Shown: piece by piece, positions 1-12,133 of the stretch | How the letters are laid out: each line of letters opens with the position of its first letter | How positions within the stretch are numbered: position 1 is the stretch's first letter | NCBI GenBank assembly: GCA_032718565.1 | Contig: JAVGVS010000243.1 | Coordinates: 129,295-193,294 of the forward strand | Reading direction: 5' to 3' | DNA from: Distichodus sexfasciatus | Lineage: Eukaryota > Chordata > Actinopteri > Characiformes > Distichodontidae | DNA length: 64,000 nt | Program-made: the position numbers and the translations under genes | The notes under the pieces: model-generated | The model's input: only the letters and a program-made list of their open reading frames with translations | Database searches by the model: none | Told to the model about the DNA's origin: nothing

Positions 1-244
1 ATTATTAAATTATTAAGTCCAACTTGAAGTGACTGCAAAATGGAAAATTCATAAAAAAAAACCCCAAATATTAAAAAAACACACTTGCTGGTTATTTTTT
101 GAAAAATTAATTTGGTGATTTATTTTTTTAAATCACCAAATCATCAGATTTTTTAAAACATGCTTGTTGTTCAACATTGATTTCTTAAAACCAAAATAAA
201 AAAAGTGAATAAAAAAAAAATTATATACTGTATATGTTATATGA
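1..244. other. AT-rich non-coding DNA
   Basis: Very AT-rich sequence with several A and T runs. Apart from the short hairpin at 111-140 I see no gene, RNA or recognisable mobile element. Confidence 0.6.
111..140. repeat. Perfect 12-bp inverted repeat
   Basis: TTTGGTGATTTA at 111-122 is exactly complementary to TAAATCACCAAA at 129-140, with a 6-base T-rich loop. It could fold as a hairpin; no function is implied and AT-rich DNA often yields such palindromes. Confidence 0.7.
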
Positions 245-545
245 GAAGAGTCAGAGAACAGGCGGCAAATAAATCCTGTCTCGCGTCTTCCCCCCGCCTT
301 CCCTTTGTTCTCTTCGCAACGCTGTGTTTATTATGATACCTTCGCCCGCACCGCGCTTGCTGGGAAATTCATTACGGCCAAGGTAATGAAAAAATCCCCC
401 GTCCCTTTTGTACCTGCAGGGCTCAAGGAGAATAGCTTTTGCTCTCCGTCCACACCTCCACCTTATAAAAGCTTCATTAAATTTAGCCAACAGTCCAGTC
501 ATGCTTTAATGAAGGCGTGCCGTTACTTAAGTAGCCTGGATTTGT
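245..545. other. Complex unique segment, possible conserved non-coding element
   Basis: This stretch is richer in G+C and free of simple repeats compared with the AT-rich flanks. Short open frames on both strands (about 80-105 codons) have no recognisable domain. It could be a conserved non-coding element or an unrecognised exon; only cross-species alignment would tell. Confidence 0.3.
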
Positions 546-716
546 GTTTTGGCATAGATGTATGTCTGGGACTTACTGTATGGCATGAACTCTCTTTAAA
601 TGTTTATTTTGTACACTGTTAGATCTCTACTATTCTATCTTATTTATTTATAATTATATAAATCCCTTGTGTGTGAGAATGTACTTGGCAATAAACTCAA
701 TGATGATTCTGAATTA
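546..716 (+). repeat. Possible retrotransposon 3' tail
   Basis: The segment ends in a CAATAAACTCAATGATGATT run followed by CTGAATT, resembling the ATAAA plus GATTCTGATTCTG endings of many fish non-LTR elements. No upstream coding part is visible, so this would be a 5'-truncated tail. The resemblance is remembered, not searched. Confidence 0.25.
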
Positions 717-1204
717 ACACCATCTCGAACACACAAAATACTCAGCAATAAAATAAGGTTCACGTTTTGTCTGCATTTGGACCAGAAGCCTTAATGCGTT
801 ATTTAATAAATCTGACGCCAACGAAACAAGATGCAAATTAATTTTAGCGACAATTCATAATATGACCAAGAATATAAATATAAAGAAAAATAACAAGGGT
901 CAAAAACGTACTTTAAACTTGGGATTAATTATCTTTTTTTTTTAAACAATTCACAACACTCAGCATAAAAATGGCTTAATGTCAGAGTGCTGCCCTTTGG
1001 CTTCAAGGCCATTGTAGGTCCGTCAGGAGAGAATGCCATTTTAAAACAGTCTAAAGAACACACACATGCACATACACACAGTTTTTTAGTCCACATGGCA
1101 TGTCAGCAAGTGAGAGACATCTCCGCTCTACAAGCGGCAATCACCTTTTAATTGAAAGAGGTGATGAAAAGAAAAGAGACGCATTAGGAAATTCCTGATT
1201 GCCT
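717..1204. other. Unique non-coding DNA
   Basis: AT-rich at first, then more complex between about 970 and 1204, where a TTTTAATTGAAAGAGG motif and other non-repetitive sequence lie next to the CT repeats. No gene is supported. Confidence 0.45.
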
Positions 1205-1348
1205 GCCAGCGACTCTCTCTCTCTCTTCTCTCTCTTTCTCTCTCTCTCGACCATCTCTCTCCTTTGTATTCTTTACACTCTCACACTCACCAGTGGATGA
1301 TTGGGGGAAAACGATGTTGGCACGGGGCACCGCAGATGGCAGATGGTG

Positions 1349-1386
<38 letters not shown>

Positions 1387-1456
1387 TTCCGCTCTTTTCG
1401 CACACTATTTCCTAAAGTCCACTCCTCTCTCTCTCTCGCTCTCTCTCTCTCTCCTT
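1205..1456. repeat. Cluster of (CT)n microsatellites
   Basis: CT runs at about 1211-1258, 1350-1379 and 1424-1453 separated by short unique DNA. The Ser/Leu-rich open frames over this region are products of the repeat and are not genes. Confidence 0.9.
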
Positions 1457-2689
1457 ATGACACATTCGCACCTAGCCGTCTCAGTCCATGTCATTTTCAC
1501 ATCAAAAATCAAAACTCCAAAAGTGTTTCTTCCCTAATTATTAGTTTCCAAAACGAATATGACAAAACAAATTAAGAGTCTTTTTTTTCCAGTCTAATTC
1601 CGTAATGGTCACTTCCAGTTCACACCACTTGCTTTAAAGCAAAAACAAAATGGAATATCAGTCCGCATTTTTAGTTTTTTCTAAACAATTTCAGTAACAA
1701 TATTGAGGAAAACATGTTTATACATTTTCCAAGTTAAAAACAAAATCCTCAACCCAAGAAATGCGTTTCGGAAACCAAAATTAAAAACAAACTTATATTC
1801 CATTTTGTTTTCTTTTTATGGAACACATGGAACAGTACTATACCTATTGATACTTGAGATTGACTGACCAAGTGTAACAATCACTGACGAGTTGTGCCAC
1901 TTATGTAGTGTACAATAAAAAAAACCAAAAAAACGAAACCAAAGGAATGCAAAATGGAAAATTAGAAAACAACTCAGATTTTGCTTTTTTTGTTTGTTTT
2001 GTTTTGGAAACAGATTCAACTCATTTCTGATTTCCTCTAAAGAAATGAGAAAAACTGAAAACACATTCGTATTCTGTTTTGGAATATAGGTTTTTGCAAG
2101 TGGCGTGACCCGGAAGTGACAACTTGTTTTCAATTTTTAAAAAAACAGACAGATAGGAATATTAGCGCATAAATATTGAAAAAACATTTTTTTAAAAGAA
2201 AATTTTACATTTTTTATTCAATGTAAAATATGAAGAAAAAAGAATGACTTGGTCACCGCTACAGCTGTGATAAGCTTTTAGCGTGTTAAATGATGCTGCT
2301 AATGCTTTTGGGTTGTGAACTTGGTTTTGCTGAGAGCTGGTGAAGACAACTGTAATATTTACAGGGATTTAGAGAGTGCAAATGTGACCGTCTGGGGTCA
2401 TGGGGGGATTTTAACAAGTGAACGCATTCCTGGCACCATCTTGGCAGCCTGTGTTTGTGAAAGTTGCTTTTGAACATTAAATGTATTGCTTTATGGAGAA
2501 GTCTACCATGTTTGAATCCTCTTCTCAGTCAGAAATGTACATTTATGTCGTTATGTCGTTATTACTGATTGCAACATTTTTGTTTTAGACTACCATGTCC
2601 TGTTGAAACTGTGTGATTGCTGTGTGCTGAAGAAAAGGATAGAAGGGGATTTTAAGGAATAAAGTGGTGACAAAACAGAAAATTCAAGT
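1457..2689. other. AT-rich non-coding DNA
   Basis: Mostly A- and T-rich sequence with many short homopolymers. A more complex stretch at about 2230-2480 could be unique regulatory DNA. The 105-codon minus-strand frame at 1816-2133 is rich in Phe, Leu, Lys and Asn as expected by chance and shows no domain. Confidence 0.5.
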
Positions 2690-3930
2690 TAACAGGCTAA
2701 AAACTGTGCAAGGATTTAAGTGCCAAAAACTGCAATGAAAAAGGTAAACGGGAAATAAAGAAATAAAACTTAATTTCCCCAGAAATGACATGGCAGCGGT
2801 TTAAAAAACACATTTGAAGAAACAGGTAAAAAGGAGTAATCAAGTAAAAAAGAAGAAAAGGAGAACAACGTGAAGAAGCTGAAAATATGTGGTAGAAGTA
2901 AGTGCCAAAAATGCTGGTGTAAAACAGGGAAGGAACAGGTGCGCAATATTTTTTGAAAACAGACAAAAGTAAAGTGAGCACAATGGCCACAAACCAACAA
3001 CTGAAATCTCTTTTAACAGACACTCAACACAGAGCACACCAACAGTGTATAACACAACGATGGACTAACAAACACAAAAGGGAGAGACATTCCTACATAT
3101 GGAGCTAATTAACAAGAAACAGATACAAAGAATAAACTAACTGATTAAAGCAAACAAGGCACTAAATATTGATTCAACAGAATAACAGAATATGGCTAAC
3201 GGGATGAGGAACTAAACCAGGATCAATGAACAAACAGACTGGGTAAAATTGGGAACAAAGCACCAGGTAAAACCAATTTGGTCTAACAATGTGGCAGGGC
3301 AGAGGGAAATGACTGACATACCACACAACGCAGAGACAAGACAGAACAGGGGTGCCATCTGGTGGTCAGCCGGGTACAGTCTGGGGGAAGCTGTGACAGG
3401 AGAAATAAAGCCAGCCTTTCCAAATATTTCACACAAAAATGACATTGTGGCAGCAGTTTAACATTTTCCCATTGAAATAAAAGATAAAAAGGAGAAATCA
3501 AGTAAGGAAGGAGTTGAGTTCCAAAAACAGTGTGATGGAAATTATAAACAGGAGAAATAAAGTTGACAGTGTGAAATATTTTGCTGAAAAATGACAGTGT
3601 GGCAGTAGGTTAACATTTCCCCAATGATGAAATAGATAAAAAAGGGAAAGTAGCTGAAAAACTGTGGAAGGAGTTATGTGCCAAAAGACTGTGTGGTGAT
3701 AAAGGTAAACAGGTGAAATAAAATCAGCAGTTAGAAAAGGTAAAAGTGAGAAAAGAAAAGAAGTTTGATAAGTTAAAAATGAGACATAAAGTGAAGTAGC
3801 TGAAAAATGATAAAATGATAATACCGAAGACTGAAATCATGAGAAATAAAGTCAGTCAGTAGTTGGTAGTATTTCCCTCAAAATGACAATATGGACGCAA
3901 TTTAACATATCCTCATTGAAGAAACAGGTA
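2690..3930. repeat. Degenerate tandem array, unit roughly 150-200 bp, split by an insertion
   Basis: Recurrent phrases such as GAGAAATAAAGT, AAAATGACANTGTGGCAG, GTTTAACATTTTCCC and GCCAAAAACTG return in the same order at about 2700-2950, 3405-3560, 3560-3720 and 3840-3930. This is a diverged tandem repeat, interrupted at about 2955-3399 by a dispersed repeat (family E). Confidence 0.6.
2955..3399 (+). repeat. Dispersed repeat family E, copy 1
   Basis: Starts with GAAAACAGACAAAAGTAAAG, contains GGCCACAAAC and CAGAGCACACC, and ends near GCCATCTGGTGGTCAG then GGGGAAGCTGTGACAGG. The same ordered landmarks occur at 61592-62045, and the start also occurs at 45757. About 445 bp, no coding capacity; the superfamily is unknown to me. 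Confidence 0.55.
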
Positions 3931-4616
3931 AAAATGATGAATGGGATTTTTTAAAAAGTGGTTCAAATGGGATAAAAAGGTCAGGATGATGTCAAAGAGC
4001 ATGAGAATGTGGAAAAAGCATATGATCACACTTCCTGTCCTCATTTGAGAAGAGAGAAGGAAAAAAGAGGAAAATAGAAAATGCAGTAAATGTGTGTAGT
4101 GTTTAGCGACTGCAGATTCAGAGAAAAGACATGTTGGATTTTGGGAAATGTGTTGGTGTGCTAAAATAGTGTGTATAGCATTTGAGAAAAACTGTAATAG
4201 AAACAGTCTTCTTGGACCAATTTTCATCCCAGAGACGGCAGCTCTCTTTATTTTAATCTTTTCAGGCTCACTTGTGTATTCGAACTTCCAATCTTCTAGT
4301 CAGCAGTGCCGTTTTTCAGCATCACCACCACCGCCGTCGTCCCACACTGGATCAGTTTCAGCAGCAGCACTGACACAGCGGTGGGCGTCAGGTTCGTAAC
4401 AGGCAGAAGCAATGTTCCTGCGACATTTATACGCATCACTGCCGCCTTATCCACCGCACTTAATCCACCGCACAGAATGTTCGACTGTTGTGCGGCGATC
4501 AATATTCTGGAGTACTTGAGTTGCTTTTAGGTTCTTGAAGACTCTTTACTTCCCAGGTATTTAAATACAGAATACAGAATGTGAAATCCATTTCGGAAAT
4601 GTAAAAGCTGCAAGTT
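3931..4616. other. Unique non-coding DNA with a CpG-containing stretch
   Basis: 3931-4280 is A-rich unique sequence. About 4290-4515 is more complex, with CpGs and a repeated ATCCACCGCAC motif; open frames of 68-83 codons there lack any recognisable domain or splice context. Confidence 0.4.
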
Positions 4617-4945
4617 ACAGCCCAAATGTAAAAGCCACAACATGAATGTAAAAATCACAACATGGATTCAAAAACAACAACCACACAAATACAAAATCCA
4701 TGACCCAAATGCAAAAGCCACGGCCTGAAGGAAAAAACCACAACACAGCGTGAATGCAAAAGCTACAGAGTGATTTCAAAAGCCACAACACAAATGCAGA
4801 AGCACATTTGTAAACCTTTGCATTTGTGTTGTGGCTTTTGCATTTTCCTTGTGGCTTTTGCATTCATATTGTGACTTTAAAATTGACACTGTAACTTTTG
4901 CATTCATGTTAAAGCTCTTGCATGTTGTGGCTTTTGCATTTGTAT
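4617..4945. repeat. Palindromic array of a 20-24 bp unit
   Basis: About eight copies of an AATGCAAAAGCCACAACA-type unit run forward from 4617 to 4808, then about six reverse-complement copies (TTGTGGCTTTTGCATT) run from 4819 to 4945. The centre is a perfect 21-bp inverted repeat, 4778-4798 against 4819-4839, with a 20-base loop. Related single units occur near 13960 and 14830. Confidence 0.85.
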
Positions 4946-5142
4946 CACGTCAGCTCATAATAACGCAAACTTGAAAGTGTCTGAGTGATCAGTGAGTTTG
5001 GCCTTCAAAAGTCTTTCTTTTATGACTTTATTGCCTTTATGTTTGGCCATCTGGATGGGATTCAGAATTGCGGTAAAACAGCCAATTCCAGGTTTAGCAT
5101 CTGATTGCGAAAAACCTGACCGAAATTGGCTAACACCGCCTC
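4946..5142. other. Unique non-coding DNA
   Basis: Non-repetitive stretch between the palindromic array and the CA repeat; includes GGCCATCTGGATGGG and a mixed-composition core. No gene is supported. Confidence 0.4.
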
Positions 5143-5269
5143 CACACACACACACACACACACACACACCACTTTGGTTGACACTCAAGCACACTTACTC
5201 CCCATCTCCCCAAAATTGGCAGTTTGGAAATGGCTGAAATGGAAAATCAAGGCTAATGCTGTTACGGCA

Positions 5270-5301
<32 letters not shown>
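5143..5301. repeat. (CA)n and (GA)n microsatellites
   Basis: Pure CA run at 5143-5169 and GA run at 5273-5301 with about 100 bp of unique DNA between them. Confidence 0.95.
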
Positions 5302-5303
<2 letters not shown>

Positions 5304-6090
5304 GAACAGTTTAAACGAAGTGTAGCGATGGACAGTAGAAAAACATCAATGTCCCGTGGCGATGATCCTGATTCATACCCGATGTGACTCTGAGGTTGCC
5401 CGAGCCGTGTTAGTGTGTGGCTCCCTATAGACGTCGACTTCTACTTCCAGGGCTTGCGTTCTTTGTTTAAGGAGGGTCAGCTTGCTTGTTGGCGTTAGTG
5501 CGAGTTGTAGAACATTGCTGCCATAGAGAGAATGTCAAGACGACATAGTGTGTATGTGTGTGTATGTTAGGTTGCGTCAAAACCATAATTTCAAAGATGA
5601 AGTTTTTTATTATGAGTTTCCATTGTGTGTGGCAAGAGGAAACTTGACTATTTTACGTTAAATCTTTTAGTACACACTAAAACACATATTGTGCATTTTT
5701 ATTGTTAAAGAAGGAAAGACTCCCCTTATGAAGGGTTATAAATGATTTATACGGTTGTTAATTTGGTTGAAACCAAATTTTAAATCCTTAAATAGCAGAC
5801 AGCCCAACCGGCAAAAACTCATCCCTCCGGGGGGGGAACAGATCCACACATACGCAGTGATACGCAGTGATCCACACATACGCACGTTCTCTCACTCTCT
5901 CATTCCGTCACGTGCGCGATTTACAGTTCTTCCAAGTCCGCGACGCACACGCTACTGTCTCCCGTGCAGGTTCTTGTTTGCTTGCTCCAGTTTCCGGGAT
6001 ATTTTATTCAATTTGTGGGCATCAGGGAGATGCTATCAATATGCGGGAGACTCCCGGAGACTTGGGATCCCTGAAATAGCAGTGATGAAC
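5302..6090. other. Unique to possibly repeat-derived non-coding DNA
   Basis: 5302-5750 is mixed unique sequence with a GT-rich spot near 5550. 5755-6085 contains a short internal duplication of GATCCACACATACGCA, CpG-rich sequence and CGGGAGACTCCCGGAG, resembling degraded fish transposon sequence as I remember it. The 114-codon plus-strand frame there has no domain. Confidence 0.3.
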
Positions 6091-7189
6091 AAGTTATAAT
6101 CGTTGTGATACACTGATGCAGGATCACTATTTGGCAAGATCTCAGATCTTGTGAGTTGCTTAGCTTATCTTGCCCATACATTGTACTGCAAAAACGGAAA
6201 ACTATACAATGTTGTGCAAAAAATCTCTCTAGTAGTGTAATGAAACTACAGCCCAGGCAGCTCCATCTTTCGTTGCTCCCTAGAGTCTGTGTGTATGTGT
6301 GTGTGTGTTTATGTGGGATTGGGGGGTCAGTTGTCTGGTCCTTGTCCTGGACATCATCAGACTGACATGTCCACTCAAGCAGAGCATGTGTGTAAAGCCT
6401 GCTCTGAGCACTGAGACCTCAAGCTATAAAGATCCAGCCTGAGCGATATATTAGATGTTGATATTATTGAGTGATATAAGCAAATTGCAAATAAATTGGT
6501 TTCAGCTATTAAAACATAGCCAAATATAGCCAAAATAAATGTTAAAAATTAAATACAAAGATAGCAAACAGATCTCATAACCATGTTGTAAGTGTTGATG
6601 TTGATCCACAGTTTGATCAGCAGAGGTCGCACTTTAACTCGCATACTGACTTTTTGTGTTTTTAGATATTTGATTGTGAGATTCATTTCAAGACCATAAT
6701 TCTTTAAACAGAAAACTGAACTATGTTCCAGGCCAACATGGCACGACATATCAATATTAAAGTTACTTTTAAGAGACAATTTATTTTAATCATTTTAATC
6801 AGATGTTTTGGTTTAACCTCTTACTCCTAATGCTGATATGTTTCCTTTCTATATGTTTTTGTTGTAGATCTAATAGCAACAGAAGGGAGTAATGAAACAT
6901 TGCGTTGAAAAGCTACAGCTTGGAAATGAACAAAATTGACAACTTCTGACATTTAGAGTTCTTCCAGGAGCATGCTTGCCTATTATGTATTTTTGACCTT
7001 CTGCAGATGACTACTGGTTGTTATTTTTGGGCCACATTTGAACAGCTTTTAAGATTAAACTGAAAATATTACAAGTTAAACCTGATCTCTTTTCTTGCCT
7101 TCCTCCACTTTGGACTGACAAAACTACGCATCTACCATTTGACATTGTTTTCCTCTTTAAATAACAGATTTTTAAAAGTACATTTACAA
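6091..7189. other. AT-rich non-coding DNA
   Basis: Mostly AT-rich unique sequence with a short GT-rich run at about 6291-6310. GAGCGATATATTAG near 6440 resembles the edge of a MITE but no matching opposite end is convincing. No gene is supported. Confidence 0.45.
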
Positions 7190-7520
7190 GGACATCTTGA
7201 TGTTTACGTCTTTGTTATTGCCTTGTGACCGCTGCCGGTCAATCTTTGCATCATCTCTTATTATTTTACTGTCTGTTCCGCAATCCTCCGACCTTTTCCA
7301 TGCCATCACAGGAGAGAAGATCAGGAAACAAATCGATAAAAAAGTAATAATGTGTCTTACAAGGCCAATAATAGCAGTGAGCACTACTAACGGGAGAAAA
7401 TGCCGAGCGGCCTTGCGCACCCGGGGTAGACGATGAATTTGACTTTTTTGACATTTAATCTGAACGTGGCAGAGTAGGCAGTGCATGAAAAAAGAGACTA
7501 GTGGGTTTGACATCAGTTCG
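7190..7520. other. Complex unique segment, possible conserved non-coding element
   Basis: A non-repetitive stretch with CpGs, an ATCGAT core and few homopolymers. Open frames on both strands (79 and 109 codons) overlap, which is typical of chance frames. I see no splice-bounded exon with recognisable protein similarity. Confidence 0.3.
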
Positions 7521-7926
7521 TATGTGGTTTGTTAGCGCTTTTTCAGTTTTGGGTTTCCTCAGCGAAAACCCTTATGGAAAATCTGTGAAGTTGGAATGGT
7601 TTTAAAAGCTCATAAAGTTGGATGCAGACTTCTGTTATTGTTATTAAATTACTTTTGTGCTACTTTTGTTTGAATCATATTGCTCCTTTGTGTGCAACTT
7701 GCTAAAAGCTAATTGTTTCATTTTACAAATTTTATGATCAAAATTACTTTATCATTGTAATAAATGTATTACTGAGGCTGTATCCACAAGAGCGTTCAAA
7801 TCTTGGATAAATGAATGCACTCTGAATTCCCTGCTCGTTTTTTTGCGTTTTGTAGCTGCACTTGATTGACTTCAGTGAAGCATTACATTGGCATTCGTTT
7901 GATGCTGTTTAACGTATATATATATA
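7521..7926. other. AT-rich non-coding DNA
   Basis: AT-rich unique sequence ending in a short TA run next to the transposon-like element at 7927. No gene or further repeat seen. Confidence 0.5.
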
Positions 7927-8340
7927 GTACTGTGCAAAAGTTTTAGGCAGGTGTGAAAAAATGCTGTAAACAAAGAAACCCCAGTCTGCTTTGAAATCTT
8001 TGTCTGGGAGAGACCTTGCTAATGCAGTATAACTACCTTGTGTCTTGTTGCTGTGCTTAATCTTGCCATGACATGAAACTGTCTTCCACAACCTTCACCT
8101 TGGTAGCAGAGTTTGGCTGTTCCTCACCCAATTTTAAGCCTCCTACACAGCTGTTTCTGTTTCAGTTAATGACTGTGTTTCAACCTACGTGTGACATTGA
8201 TGATCATTAGCACCTGTTTGGTATAATTGGTTGATCGTACACCTGACTGTAATCCTGCAAAATCCCTGACTGTGCAAGTGTACCTATAAGAATTGATGCT
8301 GGTTTGAAGGCAAAAGGTAGTAACACCAAATATTTTTAAT
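7927..8340. mobile_element. Non-autonomous DNA transposon remnant with TACTGTGCAAAAGT end
   Basis: Begins TACTGTGCAAAAGTTTTAGG, a terminus I recall from dispersed DNA transposons in fish. The internal part, with ATTAGCACCTGTTTGG and ending near AAGAATTGATGCTGG, also fits such elements. The 48322-48460 element shares the same end. No transposase coding remains. Confidence 0.45.
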
Positions 8341-9125
8341 ATTTTTAAATAATTAAAAAACACTTGTACATGTATATAAAAAGTTATGAGTATAAAAAAA
8401 GTCTTGTGGCACATGAAGGACAGTCTTTGTGCTGCACTGTTAGTTTTACATCACCAACATAATAGCACATAATAGGAATGTTAAACTAACTGAACGGAAT
8501 CATGGGATGTAGTCGGCCCTCCAGGACGTCAACTGAACGGCATGTAAGTGCAATAGCGACATTTTCTCTGCGTTCGTCTGGATTTCGGCAGAAATTGGCA
8601 CCATTCTCTCCAGGAGTACCTGGCTGAAGACCGAACGACCGATCTATGTACCTTATGTCTATGTCTATAGTGGATTTGCTATGAGTGCTTTTTTTGTTAC
8701 TTTCTACTAAATTACTAGATTTTGTAGGATTTTGTTCACATTTTCCATTTTTCCAGACTAATGACTCGTTCCCTCAGGCTCGTTTTCATGCGTAATAAAA
8801 CCTATGTGATAAGAAAAAAGAGAATTACAAGTTATTGGGTGGTGACGTGACAGAAACGTGGAGCTGTTAAGATGGTCTGATCCCTGAATGAGACTTGAGA
8901 TTTAGCCTTAGCGCAAAGCGTCTCTCTGATGACATGCTTTTTTCTTCGCTCTGCGCTCCTGTGATGGCTCTCTCTGATAAAACCCTGTGAGGGAGATTTG
9001 CAATATTCCAGGGCAAGTAGGATTATATGCTCCCTGTTTTCTTTTAATCCCAAATGTCCTCCTGAGTGCTTGACAACATGTTTCCTTGACAGAAAATGCA
9101 ACCGTTTGACAGAGCATTTCAGAAT
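8341..9125. other. Unique non-coding DNA with two complex stretches
   Basis: About 8490-8660 and 8820-9125 are non-repetitive and of balanced composition, with the second stretch open for 89 codons on the minus strand but without any known domain. They are candidates for conserved non-coding elements. Confidence 0.3.
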
Positions 9126-9843
9126 GGAGGAAAATCAGTAGTTTAAAGCTAGCCTAAAGATGCTAATGGGGCTAAGTGAAGGAAGCAGTTAGCGTATATC
9201 CCTTTCTTTTATTTGTAGCTATGTTGATGTGTTTATGTTAGGGCCTTTAATGTTGTTGTGCCAGTTCCTGTGCATTCCTGATTGTCTTTACTATTTATGA
9301 GCAGAATGCCTGTTGCACTTCAAGCTAAGCTATGTGAGTTTAGAGCTATAATTAGCTCATTAAAATAAATAGATTTTTAAGGTCTGTAGTGTTCATCTTT
9401 CTGGTTCATGTTAGTTGGTGCTGGTTGTACTAGTCGATGGATTAAAACTCAAAAATTCTTTTATTCTGGTTCTAAAGGCCCTACTCTTTTTAAACCAATA
9501 TTGATTTTGATATTTGAGGATTTAGAAAATCCAGATAATCCACGCATTGTAAATTAGTGATATGGACCCTTTATGAAAGTCCTGAGCAAGATGACATTTA
9601 GAGCACGGCTGTATTTCAATTTTTTTAAATTGTTGTTTTTGGGTTATTATGAACACAGATACAAGTATGAATTTATGCAGTTAACTCATATTGGCCAACA
9701 ATATTGTCACACTGATTTATTAATTAGGCTATACTTTTTATTCCTTTTGTTTCTTCTTTCTCCTCTGGCTTCTTATAAAACTACAATGTCTGAGCTTCTA
9801 TTGATTTATTTGCTAGCTATTGCTAGTCATACTAAATATTGGC
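9126..9843. other. AT-rich non-coding DNA
   Basis: Unique AT-rich sequence. The 110-codon plus-strand frame at 9573-9905 is hydrophobic and runs into the minisatellite, so it is unlikely to be a gene. Confidence 0.5.
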
Positions 9844-10363
9844 TTGGGGTTAAATCGGAGATCCTAGGGTTAGGAATGGGGTTAGTTTTAAGTTGGAGAC
9901 TGTAGAGTTGGTTTGTAAGTTGTCTGAGATCCCAAGGTTGGGGTTGGAATTTAGTCATAGACTCTTGGGTTAGGGTTGGGTTAAGTTGAAGACCCTAGGG
10001 TTAGGGTGAGGTCAGAGACCTTAGTGTTGGGCTTTGGTTAAGTCAGAGGCACTTGGATTGGGGTTTGGGTTAAGTTGGAAAACTCAATGGGTTTGCCATT
10101 GAGGTTAAGTCAGAGACCCTAGACTTGAGGTTGGGGGTTGGGACTAATTTAGAGAGCGAAGGACTGATGTTAGTATTAAGTCAAAAACCCTAGGGTTGGG
10201 ACTGGGTTCAAGCCAGAGACCCTAAGATTTGAGGTGGGGTTAAGGAAGAGACCCTGGTGTTGGAATTAGGGCTGGAATTAAGTTAGAGACCCTAGGCTTT
10301 AGATTGGGGTTACAGAGATGCTAGGGTTTAGGTTGTGGTTTACTTGGAGACTGTAGTATTGGC
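9844..10363 (+). repeat. Degenerate G-rich minisatellite, unit about 25-40 bp, telomere-like motifs
   Basis: About 16 diverged units of a GTTAAGTCAGAGACCCTAGG plus GTTGGG type. TTAGGG and TAGGGTTAGGG occur within units but never as a pure telomeric run, so this is a minisatellite that happens to contain telomere-like words. Confidence 0.8.
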
Positions 10364-10865
10364 AAAAACGCTAGGAACACTGAGATTGGGGTTTCAGTCA
10401 TCTAAAGGTAAGATTGACCTGCATTTTAACTTACAGCCTCTTGGTTACAACCAAACATTACCACACCCATTAAACAAGTTTGTGACCAAATTTGACTTTC
10501 CTTATCTCACTGTCCCTGACTCACTATATTACTCCAGGCCTTTTCTTTCTTTTCCTCACCTCTTTACTCTGTAAAGCATTTCTTACTTTCTAGACCTCTC
10601 CCGACTCTGTGATTCAACATTTGTTAGATCACCCGAGAGCCACCGGCCTATGGGGCTCCATCCTTTATGTGAGGGTGGACAAGAAATCAGATCGCAACTG
10701 GTATAAGGCGGCATGTTTTTCATGTAATACAAGTGTTTCCGCAGGAGCTTTTGCCTTGACAAGCCGTCTGTTAGCATCTGTTTCTTTCTGAAATTAATAT
10801 GAAGGGCGTCAAAACTCGAGTGACCTTCAGGCGACAATGCTTGAATTCTCTTTTTCTCACAAACA
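10364..10865. other. Unique non-coding DNA
   Basis: Transition out of the minisatellite, then a complex stretch at about 10600-10860 with balanced composition. Overlapping frames of 60-84 codons on both strands, none recognisable. Confidence 0.35.
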
Positions 10866-11290
10866 CACTGTAAAAACCTGATGCGTTAGTTCAACTCAGA
10901 ATGAGAAAACTTGATTACTTTAAATCATTTTTAAACCTAAACAGTTAAATCATAAATATGTATTTGAATTAAGTACAAATAAGTCTTGTATTCATTATTA
11001 GAGCAACACTGTAAATAAGAGATAAGCCTGCCAAATCCATTTGGTCATTTGAACTTAAAAGAACTAAATATTTTGCACTTATATGCATAATTTTTCTCTT
11101 AACTCATCTCAGTGCAACTAAATAACTTATTACATTATATCTATTTAAAATGATGCAAATAAGAATACTTAATACAAAGATTTATTACTTAAAAAATCAA
11201 TGTTGAGTTAGTTTAATCATGTGAATGAGTGACCAATTTTCTGGAATTTTAAGTTATGTGAATTCTTTTATTAAGATACACTGTATATTG
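10866..11290. repeat. AT-rich segment, possibly a degraded MITE
   Basis: Starts ACACTGTAAAAACCTGATGC and continues with AGTTCAACTCAG, AACTTAAAAG and TTTAAGTTATGTG phrases that resemble fish MITEs beginning CACTGTAAAAAA as I remember them. The expected inverted right end is not clear, so the assignment is weak. Confidence 0.25.
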
Positions 11291-12133
11291 TCATACACAC
11301 ACTTTTCCTTTTCCGTGCTCAGACCTTGTTCCTAATTCGTCTCAAATGACTCATATGTCATTAGAAGGGATCTGTTGTCTTCATCTTTTCAAATTTTGGC
11401 TTGGTAAATGACGTGGCAAACGCGCATTAGATCTGATGTTAGTGACTCTACTGAGATCCCTGACAAATTGTTGTGTCTCGTCTGTAAACACAAGGGACAA
11501 ACAATGTGGCTCAATGGCAATATCGCGAATTCATTATAACCTTCTGAGTCTCTATGCCTCCGTGCAATATCCAAGTCTCCTTTATTTTGTATTCTCTAGG
11601 CCCCCGCAACAGTTTAAATTCCAGACACGGTCTAACGATCGTGAATTAATTTGAATTTGCAAATGCAAAAGCACCGATAGTGTCGCCGGATGATCAGTAT
11701 TGACCCATAAATAAATTACAATCTGAGACTGGCTCACTGTTGAAAAGCAATCAATGGGTTTCCAAGGATTAAAAAGGTATTTTGACCAATGACATGCTAA
11801 TAAAAGTTGTTATACATTTAAGTAATTAGAAAAGTGGCTGCCATATGCTTTTTTATTTGCAGGCTTTTTCTAATGTATGTGTTTCAGTACCACAAATATA
11901 ATTTTGCAACAAGGTATAACATAACATTTTTGAAAATGTGTTTATTGGAGATATACTGTGTAACCAGTTGTTTATGTGAATGTACATTATGAGTTGTTTT
12001 TTCTTTGTAAACATTGATGAGTTGTTCATGGAACAACTATAAAGGACAATACAGAACAAGGAATGTTATGACCTCCTGCTAACTGGTTGTGTTCCAATCC
12101 AGCTTTGTTCTGCCTTAAAAACTACCACATTTG
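11291..12133. other. Unique non-coding DNA with a complex core
   Basis: The core at about 11380-11660 is repeat-free, includes GGGACAAACAATG (a SOX-like motif) and several CpGs, and is a candidate conserved non-coding element. The remainder is AT-rich with no feature seen. Confidence 0.35.

Noticed and set aside
6135..6156. Near-palindrome around CAAGATCTCAGATCTTG
   Set aside because: Short and isolated; expected by chance in a window of this size.
9844..10363. Interstitial telomere
   Set aside because: TTAGGG words occur only within a diverged 25-40 bp unit; there is no pure TTAGGG run.
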